From Cyclina sinensis (lineage: Eukaryota > Mollusca > Bivalvia > Venerida > Veneridae): DNA of 64,000 nucleotides. The stretch lies in NCBI GenBank assembly GCA_012932295.1, contig JAAONU010000018.1, positions 3,714,206-3,778,205 of the forward strand, given 5' to 3'. Positions 59,368 through 64,000 of the stretch are shown here, piece by piece; position 1 is the stretch's first letter; the number at the start of each line of letters is the position of its first letter. A model generated the notes under the pieces. It saw only the letters and a program-made list of their open reading frames with translations, had not been told where the DNA came from and did no database searches. The position numbers were made by a program, and so were the translations under genes.

Positions 59368-60729
59368 TTTAATAAGAAGAGCAAACAAACTCAAAGTTAT
59401 TTTACAAAATCTTTAAATCTTTAATTTATTTTCAAGAAGACTGCATTTTATTTGTATTTCAAATTTCAATCTCGAAGTGAACCTGCTGGAAGAATGACTA
59501 AACTTAACTATAAAGTAAGCTGTCAGAGCTAATAAATCAAATGAAAATACATACAAGTAATATGTATTTATTTCCTCCTGAAACCAAATAAAGACGAAAT
59601 ATTACAACGATGGCTAAGTATGATCATTCAAGAAATATATATAGAAAAAACCTGAAGAAATCTTACGTAATTTCGTTGTTGAAAGGAAATTCTTGTTTTG
59701 CAGGATAGAAATGGTTACATTGAAAATGAAGAACTACACGGATTCCTGAAAGACTTAATGGAACTTGTTGAAGATGTAAGTTTCTATGTTTATAGTGATT
59801 GTTGGCTTTTCGAAAATTCTGTTCTTCTTTTAAAGTCATCACCCAGCTCAATTTATTCTTACGAAACGTCATTCATGTTCTTTCAAAAGGGACGGGATTT
59901 TAACGAAACATCACCAACCCCTCGATATCACTTCAACAAAGCACTTTCCTTGTCCTATCTTAGGCATCAGTAGATTGTTTGTACTTTCAAATATATACTA
60001 CATTTTTGGGATCAAAATATCAAAAGTATGAGAGATACGTTCTCATTAACTGCAAAAATTAATGACAACATTTACCAAATCCTAGAAATATCATTTTTAA
60101 TTTTCTCTAATAGCTTCAAAACAAAATCTTTTTATTCCTTAAAACACAAAAGACAGGTTATTTTTATTTGGTATTTATGTTACCTTTGTCGGCATTCTGA
60201 CATTTGTTTTCGTGTGTGAACAATATATTTTTCATTTTAACTTTGATGTAGAAAAATAAATCTTAATTTTCTTTTGAATGGTATGCTTCGAATACTTCCT
60301 ACATACTGTCCAGATATAAAACACTTACGGTTCCTACATAATCTTCGCTTTCAAGAACATAACCATAATTCCAAATAATGACTAATTTTAAAATAATAAG
60401 TTATACACCAATAAATATTTTGAAAACCCCGTCTTCGTTATGATTAGGTTAGCTTTTATATGTATTAAAAGGATACATAACACGGAGAATGATTCATCTT
60501 CGAAGACAGACCTACAGTATTTTCTCTCCGTAATGTTAAATGTCAGTGCCTACACAAAAGCATAAGTGTATGTCATTTTTTACCTTTTCAGGATTACGAC
60601 GCAGACGATCTCTTAGACTGCCAGAAAATTCTTCTTGATAAGTGTGACCTCAACCAGGACGGAAAAATTAACAAGGAGGAGCTAACTATGGTCTTGACGT
60701 CATGTAACAAAGCTGGCTCGGGCGACTAA
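23015..60729 (+). CDS. Cbp53E: Calbindin-32/calretinin-like six-EF-hand protein gene (5' part missing)
   Basis: The protein should buffer or sense cytosolic calcium, as neuronal calbindin-family proteins do. Joined exons are 23015-23100, 51895-51984, 52287-52373, 53375-53431, 53685-53768, 55665-55720, 56482-56527, 59135-59191, 59704-59775 and 60592-60729. These total 773 bases, or about 256 residues, and every intron is GT-AG. Six EF loops are seen. Loop 1 is partial (..GNGYIEDNE); the others are DENNDGRIDIAE, DTDHSGYIEADE, DRNRDGKLQFSE, DVDRNGYIENEE and DLNQDGKINKEE. All five complete loops keep acidic or amide residues at positions 1, 3, 5 and 9, and Glu at 12. The linkers LPMEENFLLLFR and LLPVKENFLCR are family hallmarks. 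The start codon and the beginning of loop 1 were not located. Identification rests on motif memory, not a search. Secretagogin is the main alternative but fits less well. Confidence 0.95.
24874..25390. repeat. Degenerate tandem repeat, about 105-130 bp, 4-5 copies
   Basis: Recurring words in order are GATGATAAG, CAACACTTCATT, CTTCARCTGAARCCTTATTTCGTCTCACAGA and TTAACTGACCATCTAYC. The last copies (25185-25385) are strongly diverged. It lies in the 28.8-kb intron. Confidence 0.65.
25863..25952. repeat. Perfect 40-bp inverted repeat (hairpin/cruciform)
   Basis: Left arm 25863-25902 and right arm 25913-25952 are exact reverse complements, separated by a 10-base spacer (GTTTAACAGT). Similarity with a few mismatches continues outward for about 10 more bases. 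A 13-base piece of the right arm (CCTATTTTTGGAT, 25920-25932) also occurs in direct orientation at 25841-25853, just outside the left arm. Confidence 0.97.
25960..29400. other. Intronic AT-rich sequence with one inverted repeat
   Basis: Apart from the hairpin at 26802-26864 and faint duplicated words (for example ATGGTCGTTATG near 26737 and 32669), nothing specific was recognised. Confidence 0.4.
26802..26864. repeat. 13-bp inverted repeat with nested 7-bp hairpin
   Basis: ATGTCATGTATTA (26802-26814) pairs exactly with TAATACATGACAT (26852-26864). Within it TACTGTT and AACAGTA form a second stem around AGCGCG. The two stems share two bases, so they compete or form adjacent arms. Confidence 0.85.
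29440..29870. repeat. 162-bp tandem repeat inside pearl-like element
   Basis: GAAAACTTAACRTTGGMWATAAC recurs at about 29468, 29630 and 29792, and GGTCAAGKTYACAWTTGACAGAGTTATGCCCCTT recurs between them. The third unit is partial. Confidence 0.85.
30225..30700. repeat. Irregular 65-90-bp C-rich tandem repeat, 6-7 copies
   Basis: Each unit has a T-run, then AATACATAGGTACTTGA, then a run of C and CCATCC-type sequence. Copies start near 30233, 30312, 30379, 30468, 30557, 30628 and 30670. The plus strand is strongly pyrimidine-biased, and unit length varies with the homopolymers. Confidence 0.85.
30880..33390. other. Intronic AT-rich sequence
   Basis: No exon, mobile element or tandem repeat was recognised. 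A 78-codon frame at 31509-31745 lacks any domain and is probably chance. Confidence 0.4.
33391..33560. repeat. 57-bp tandem repeat, 3 copies
   Basis: TCGTMTAAAGATGGRCAGAAMTRTTWTTTGCTATTTCCTAACGGTCTCTGACTTATG repeats at 33391, 33448 and 33505. The third copy has lost three bases and is more diverged. Because the period is 19 codons, a repeated peptide frame (CYFLTVSDLC) appears; coding use is not supported. Confidence 0.9.
33809..34014. mobile_element. MITE-like element, 206 bp
   Basis: The ends TTAACCCTGACCATGCTA and CAGCAGGGTAAGGGTTAA are inverted repeats matching at 15 of 18 positions. The interior includes GGACAGTTCCATTATTGTTTATGG and CTGATCTTGGTCTGCACTGGTCGCAAAGGCAGA. I recall this body as a very common dispersed sequence in clam genomes, but cannot verify that here. 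No coding capacity. Confidence 0.7.
34980..36240. repeat. 165-bp tandem repeat, about 8 units
   Basis: The unit contains GGCGGGGCCATTTTTGACCCAGAGG, ATTTGAACAAACTTGGTAGAGGTCCACTAGACAATGCT, CTATAACTTACGGTTTCTGACAAGAAGATTTTTT and TATATAACTCTATGTAAAA. GACCCAGAG recurs near 35169, 35335, 35499, 35665, 35830 and 35996. The central units are highly alike and the outer ones diverge, suggesting homogenisation. Confidence 0.93.
36483..36516. repeat. Terminal hairpin of the pearl-like element
   Basis: AGCTCACC(C)TGAGCAC-TTT-GTGCTCAGGTGAGCT forms a 15-bp stem with one bulged C and a three-base loop. Confidence 0.95.
37699..37716. promoter_or_regulatory. Palindrome next to CRE-like TGACGTC words
   Basis: CGTCACAATGTTGTGACG has 8-bp perfect arms. 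Its right arm overlaps TGACGTCG, and a second TGACGTTA follows at about 37725. TGACGT is the core bound by CREB/ATF-type bZIP factors. A regulatory role is speculative. Confidence 0.3.
38461..38494. repeat. (GTT)n microsatellite
   Basis: About eleven GTT units with two one-base T insertions. A shorter relative lies near 23352-23375. Confidence 0.9.
40261..40440 (+). mobile_element. Pearl-like element fragment (head only)
   Basis: ATGCTCCCGAAAGGAGGCTTATAGTTTTTGAACTTTCCGTCCTTCCGTCCG matches the head of the copy at 10934. It is followed by ATAACTTCCTTATCAGTAAAGGGATTTACTTCATACTTGGATACAACACC. The rest of the element is missing. Confidence 0.65.
40441..44169. other. Intronic AT-rich sequence, nothing recognised
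   Basis: No exon, repeat array or inverted structure of note was identified. A TTGGCTCAGCAG word near 43735 weakly recalls a tRNA A-box, but no B-box follows. Confidence 0.4.
44170..44830 (-). pseudogene. Tc1/mariner transposase remnant
   Basis: Minus-strand translation in shifting frames gives, in order: RRPYRNLVF (cf. the RPYRG box), a VYRRRNERYSD segment, GKDMVW, GNHTARRYID, then FFQHD with CVTRDFLKTSNNDVMPW, and finally ELTATHRKWVSIPR and VVASRGGHTRY. These follow the linear order of a Tc1-like DDE transposase from the mid-region to the C-terminus. The FQHD Asp is the second catalytic aspartate. The region that should carry the final acidic residue (EHLWD-like) is scrambled. Stops and frameshifts show it is dead. 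Higher GC than the surroundings also marks it as foreign to the intron. Terminal inverted repeats were not found. Confidence 0.82.
44831..45949. other. Intronic sequence flanking the Tc1 remnant
   Basis: A 101-codon frame at 45538-45843 has no recognisable domain and no supported splice context. No other feature was seen. Confidence 0.35.
45950..46025 (-). repeat. tRNA-like sequence, probably SINE or tRNA pseudogene
   Basis: On the minus strand TAAGCTCAGTGGTGTAGA resembles an A-box and GGGTTCGAATCCC is a near-perfect B-box with a T-arm-like stem. Spacing is tRNA-like. The candidate acceptor arms do not pair (mostly mismatched), so it is unlikely to be a working tRNA. Confidence 0.6.
46563..46660. 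repeat. Low-complexity T/G tract
   Basis: TTG repeats, then long T runs, then about 13 G's and more T's. Assembly accuracy here is doubtful. Confidence 0.95.
46661..46810. repeat. Roughly 38-bp tandem repeat, about 4 copies
   Basis: CCGCYTGYCTTTTCAAGAACT..GGCTTTTTWATTTT repeats at about 46667, 46702, 46741 and 46779. Lengths vary through T runs. Confidence 0.75.
46811..50196. other. Intronic AT-rich sequence, nothing recognised
   Basis: No exon or mobile element was recognised. A 121-codon minus-strand frame at 48960-49325 has no motif and is likely chance. Confidence 0.4.
50197..51516. repeat. 58/65-bp minisatellite, about 22 copies
   Basis: The unit is GGACATAYRACT..GTCTGTACATTCGTTATACCACACCATATCMACATTGTACMAAA. 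The first five or so units (to about 50590) are 65 bases long because they carry an extra CTATATCTTAT-type insert; the remainder are 58 bases. One early unit (about 50510) has a small extra duplication. All three plus-strand frames lack stops in the unit, which creates long but meaningless open frames. The array ends about 380 bases before exon B. Confidence 0.95.
51895..51984 (+). CDS. Cbp53E: Calbindin-like exon B (EF-hand 2)
   Basis: Acceptor TTTAATTTCAG, donor GTTAGT, 30 whole codons. It encodes a helix (DAKKLVLNAF) and the complete canonical loop DENNDGRIDIAE. The EF2 loop of vertebrate calbindin-D28k is reported as non-canonical; here all ligand positions are intact. Confidence 0.97.
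52287..52373 (+). CDS. Cbp53E: Calbindin-like exon C (EF2-EF3 linker)
   Basis: Acceptor TTGAAATTTCAG, donor GTAAAT, 29 codons. It carries the family hallmark LPMEENFLLLFR and the helix start SSVEFMK of EF-hand 3. Confidence 0.97.
53375..53431 (+). CDS. Cbp53E: Calbindin-like exon D (EF-hand 3 loop)
   Basis: Acceptor TCTATTTTTAG, donor GTAAAC, 19 codons: IWREY followed by the canonical loop DTDHSGYIEADE. Confidence 0.97.
53685..53768 (+). CDS. Cbp53E: Calbindin-like exon E (EF3-EF4 linker)
   Basis: Acceptor CTGTTTTCAG, donor GTATGC, 28 codons. It encodes KFLHDLLK and a charged linker leading to EF-hand 4. Confidence 0.97.
55665..55720 (+). CDS. Cbp53E: Calbindin-like exon F (EF-hand 4 loop)
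   Basis: Acceptor TGTCTTTTCCAG, donor GTATGT. It holds LQLF and the canonical loop DRNRDGKLQFSE, and ends two bases into a Lys codon. This is the only interior split codon seen apart from the exon A boundary. Confidence 0.97.
56482..56527 (+). CDS. Cbp53E: Calbindin-like exon G (EF4-EF5 linker)
   Basis: Acceptor TTTATTTCAG. It encodes the hallmark LLPVKENFLCR and PIFK. The donor chosen is GTTGGT at 56528, because it rejoins exon H in frame with the family spacing. A second donor GTAAAA at 56537 would add three in-frame codons (Val-Gly-Ser). Confidence 0.92.
57029..57704. mobile_element. MITE-like element with CGTTTCGGACAAC-type ends
   Basis: TTTCGGACAACAGACGTTTCGG (57093-57114) and its inverted counterpart at 57668-57689 match at 19 of 22 positions. 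Outside these are further TTTCGG.CAA and CGTTCTA words on both sides. The AT-rich centre has a 72-codon frame with no domain. It sits in the intron between exons G and H. Confidence 0.7.
59135..59191 (+). CDS. Cbp53E: Calbindin-like exon H (EF-hand 5 entry)
   Basis: Acceptor TGATTATTTCAG, donor GTGAGA, 19 codons, ending inside the loop after Asp-Val. It encodes KLSSDDIDRVFNLYDV. Confidence 0.96.
59301..59364. repeat. (TA)32 microsatellite
   Basis: Sixty-four bases of uninterrupted alternating A and T, about 110 bases after exon H. Length is likely polymorphic. Confidence 0.97.
59704..59775 (+). CDS. Cbp53E: Calbindin-like exon I (EF-hand 5 loop)
   Basis: Acceptor TTGTTTTGCAG, donor GTAAGT, 24 codons. 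Together with exon H it makes the loop DVDRNGYIENEE, then LHGFLKDLMELVED. The frame stays open for a further 66 codons past the donor. Confidence 0.97.
60592..60729 (+). CDS. Cbp53E: Calbindin-like exon J (EF-hand 6 and stop)
   Basis: Acceptor TACCTTTTCAG, 45 codons plus TAA at 60727-60729. It encodes DYDADDLLDCQK, the loop DLNQDGKINKEE and a short tail ending SGD. The family's EF6 is often degenerate in vertebrates, but this loop keeps all ligand positions. Confidence 0.97.
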   Translation, partial: DYDADDLLDCQKILLDKCDLNQDGKINKEELTMVLTSCNKAGSGD

Positions 60730-61005
60730 GTGTTAAAAAGTAACACTAGAAGAAAAAGACTCCATGTATTAAATGAGAAGAACTGAGTCATTACTTCACC
60801 AATGTTTTATTTATATTTTATTTAAGTTGAACACTTGTGAGACGTGTATCTAACAGACTGACTTTTAATTTTATTTTTATTCAATAATAACAATATTTGC
60901 TTTAATTGATATGTAAAAGGACATTAGCTATTGTTTGCAAAAAGTGGCTAATTGCATTTGAAAATTAGCTTTCTTAACTATAATAAATACAAAGGGACGT
61001 AATGC
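60730..61005 (+). terminator. 3' UTR and poly(A) signal of the calbindin-like gene
   Basis: AATAAA at 60982-60987 is the first canonical signal after the stop, predicting a 3' UTR of about 270 bases. The cleavage site itself is inferred. Confidence 0.6.
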
Positions 61006-62331
61006 TTGCTTTGCTTTCTTGACAATCTTAGTATAAGAAGTACTGTTAGTGTCTCTATCTGTTACACATCATCATGTACAAATGTCATGTTAATTACGAC
61101 TTGATAATGCATTTAAACAAAATACTATCATATTCAATAGAAATGTGTCCAATGAATTCCAAAAGTGCTTTTTATTGCTCAACAACTGACAGATTTTTTA
61201 CTAACACGCTGTTGCATTTCGAAAAAAAAAATTAATTGTGTTATTGTGGTACTAACACACACCAGATATCTATATTTCTCTTAATACACGCTTTGATGTT
61301 TTTTCGCTCAAACGGAAAGAATTGTGCTATGCTGTACGCGATATTTCAAATGCTATTAAAAGTAAAGGTCAATTGTCTGAATTTTAAATTTACCCGAGTC
61401 ATACATTTTTGCCTGGAATTTCTTCCCTATCGGTTGCAGTTATAAGCAGGATCAAAAAACAAACAAATTAAGAGCGGAAGAAAGTTTACAACATTTTAAA
61501 ATAAATACTGTTATTCCTATTTTTTAAAATTTGCTAAAGATTTGAAAATATTTGACCAAAAGAATTTTCCAAAGCTATAACTTGAAATTCTATTATTATA
61601 ATTTGAAAGTTCTATTATTAGAACTAGTAATTTCTTTTAATAGACCTATCAGAAATGATCAAAAATACTGTATGTTAATGTGTTCAAACATATTTCTGCG
61701 TTTCTTAAAGGCTCTATCAGCATTATGATTTATAGCATGTATATACAAAATATGTTTTGTGTACTTAACATTACTTTAGCGTTCTTTTGTGTATATAAGT
61801 GCTTTGCTAGTTTTCTAGAATTAAGACAAAATGTACAAATATGCTGGAAATCAACAATACACTATCGGTGGCAAGCTTTATTTAAGTGTTGTTTTAATGT
61901 CTGTGTTAGATATTTGCAATTTAATTATATGTTTGTAAATATTCTTATGAAGGCTTTATTTTAAATTTGTACATGACAAGTTTACCAATTCCAGTAAAAA
62001 AAGCTGTACTTTCACTGTTATTAAATTAAGAAATACTGAAGGAATTGCCGAAGGTAAGATAGTGTTAATGTCTAGCAATAAACTTTTCTACCATAATAAA
62101 TCACAAAAGGAGTTGAAAAACCTGTCACCTTGTCTTGCAGGAAATGTAGTATCAATAAAAGCAGGTACTAAGATACGAAACCATACCCTTGTGGCAAGCC
62201 TGGCTATGTACATGTCTGTTTATTTTTATTATAATTATTTAATAATTTTTGTAACCGCTTTGAGAGGAAAACATTTATGTACGCATGGTGAAATTAAATT
62301 TTGATTACTTGAACTAGTGTTATTTTTTCAT
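61006..62331. other. Intergenic AT-rich sequence
   Basis: Nothing was recognised. Open frames at 61236, 61680 and 62062 are short and lack domains. Confidence 0.4.
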
Positions 62332-63110
62332 TCACCGTATCGTGCTATAAGGCTTTAAGTAGCACTCGCTTCCACCATTTCTTTCACTTATCGTGCTATA
62401 AGGCTTTAATTAGCACTCGCTTCCACCATTACTTTCACTTATCGTGCTATAAGGCTTTAATTGGCACTTGCTTCCGCCATTACTTTCACTTATCGTGTTA
62501 TAAGGCTTTAAGTAGCACTTGATTCCGCCATTACTTTCACTTATCGTGTTATAAGGCTTTAATTAGCACTCGCTTCCACCATTACTTTCACTTATCGTGT
62601 TATAAGGCTTTAATTAGCACTTGATTCCGCCATTACATTCACTAATCGTGCTATAAGGCTTTAATTAGCACTCGCTTCCATCATTACTTTCACTTATCTT
62701 GCTATAAGGCTTTAATTAGCACTCGCTTCCACCATTACTTTCACTTATCGTGCTATAAGGCTTTAATTAGCACTCGCTTCCGCCATCGCTTTCACTTATC
62801 GTGCTATAAGTCTTTAATTAGCACTCGCTTCCGCCATCGCTTTCACTTATCGTGCTATAAGGCTTTAATTGGCACTCGCTTCCGCCATCGCTTTCACTGA
62901 TCGTGCTATAAGGCTTTAATTAGCACTCGCCTCCGCCATCACTTTTACTTATCGTGCTATAAGGCTTTAATTAGCACTCGCTTCCACCATTACTTTTACT
63001 TATCGTGCTATAAGGCTTTAATTAGCACTCGCTTCCACCATTACTTTCACTTATCGTGCTATAAGGCTTTAATTAGCACTTGCTTCAGCCATTACTTTCA
63101 CTTACCGTGC
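62332..63110. repeat. 51-bp satellite, about 15 copies
   Basis: The unit CGTGCTATAAGGCTTTAATTAGCACTCGCTTCCACCATTACTTTCACTTAT repeats every 51 bases. Each unit contains the inverted pair GTGCTA/TAGCAC around a 12-base spacer. Variants include GTGTTA, TGGCAC, CGCCATCGC and a CTTGATTCCGCC form. It lies about 1.6 kb downstream of the calbindin-like gene. Confidence 0.95.
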
Positions 63111-64000
63111 AGTTTCGACAACACAAAAAGATTTGCAAGAAAAAGTTACAGTTCTGATGCGCCCACGATTCGCGACTTTAGATTCCTACGAAAGAAGTTA
63201 GTTTTCTATTACAGTTAGCAGAGTTATTTCCGGACATGACAGACTTTCATACCAAATGATTCCGAAATAAAAGTGGCACCAAACTGTAATCAAAGAAGAC
63301 CTACGAGTAACATGTTTTACATAAAATCAGAATAATTTATTACAAGCAGGGGCTTTGTTTGTGAACAGAACTTAGAAATACAGCAATTAGCAAATACAGC
63401 CTTACATTAACTTTGACTTATTTAATAGCAAAGAATTAGACTAGAACTTCTTAAATGTTGTTCTGTAAGAGAAAGAAAATGAAGTCAGTATCACTATAAT
63501 TGTAAACCCAGTTGACATACATGGTTGTCACTGTACATTCTTTTCACAATTTTACAAACTGAAGAGAAAATAACACGTATTATCCAAAAGACCTGCAATG
63601 GTAAATCATGAGACTGTTGGAATTGTTGGTGTGCATGACTTAAGATCATGAAACAGCGTTTGAAATAAATGGAAATAATTTGACAAATTATTTCACGTAT
63701 TGAAAGAAAAATGAAAAAAAGATTAAGAATTATTTCTGAGATCAATATCAACGTGACTAGTTTTTTAGTTTGCTTATCTATTGCATAAATTCCACACAAC
63801 ATTGTTGTTTGTTTTGCTTTCACTGTTCTAGGCTATTGATAAGATAAGGTTAACGAGTTGATATTCTAAACTGGTCATCTTTATAAGTATTTAAACAACA
63901 ACAGATTTTCATATTAAAACACTGCACAAACACCAACCAGGCCCGAAAAGAAAAATAATGATTTATATCGACAATCTCTTTGGATTCCGAAATAAATTGT
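63111..64000. other. Terminal stretch, nothing recognised
   Basis: A 109-codon minus-strand frame at 63494-63823 has no motif and AT-rich composition, so it is probably chance. Confidence 0.4.

Overview
The window looks like nuclear DNA from a bivalve mollusc. The sequence is AT-rich and intron-dominated. It carries several repeats whose ends and internal tandem blocks resemble the bivalve 'pearl'/Helentron-type non-autonomous elements, and its one confident host gene has a typical invertebrate exon-intron structure. No prokaryotic gene organisation, operon or CRISPR is present. Species cannot be fixed from the sequence alone.

Host gene: ten plus-strand exons between 23015 and 60729 encode a six-EF-hand calcium-binding protein of the calbindin-32/calretinin/calbindin-D28k family, closest in recognisable motifs to insect calbindin-32 (Cbp53E). 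The exon(s) with the start codon and the first three residues of EF loop 1 were not found and probably lie 5' of the window or in the unsearched AT-rich sequence before 23015. The first intron seen is about 28.8 kb (23101-51894) and holds most of the mobile and tandem repeats. The 3' end is clear: stop at 60727-60729 and a poly(A) signal at 60982.

Left part (1-9000): a decayed BEL/Pao retrotransposon lies on the minus strand (integrase and C-terminal Pol remnants, about 1440-2790). A 4.2-kb LINE on the plus strand (2833-7039) is inserted next to it, with a 14-bp perfect target-site duplication, an A-tail and a 3' hairpin. Its single long frame is interrupted by two opposite one-base shifts in A-runs. 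Two related direct repeats (about 700-960 and 7815-8060) flank this block and may be LTR remnants. A pair of tRNA-derived SINE-like copies follows.

Middle (9000-51900): a 2.3-kb, 61-bp minisatellite with higher-order structure (15.4-17.7 kb), a perfect 40-bp-arm hairpin at 25.9 kb, a 1.5-kb pearl-like element (29.4-30.9 kb), a 206-bp MITE (33.8 kb), a 2-kb pearl-like element with about eight 165-bp units and a terminal hairpin (34.5-36.5 kb), a decayed Tc1/mariner transposase (44.2-44.8 kb), a tRNA-like remnant (46.0 kb) and a 58/65-bp minisatellite (50.2-51.5 kb). Right (51.9-64 kb): exons 2-10, a MITE-like element in intron 7 (57.0-57.7 kb), a (TA)32 tract, the 3' UTR, and a 51-bp satellite (62.3-63.1 kb) whose units each contain a small inverted repeat.

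No wholly new biological system was identified. The items most worth follow-up are the endonuclease-RT-only LINE, the recent perfect palindrome, the higher-order minisatellite, and the pearl-like elements with 162-165-bp internal periodicity.
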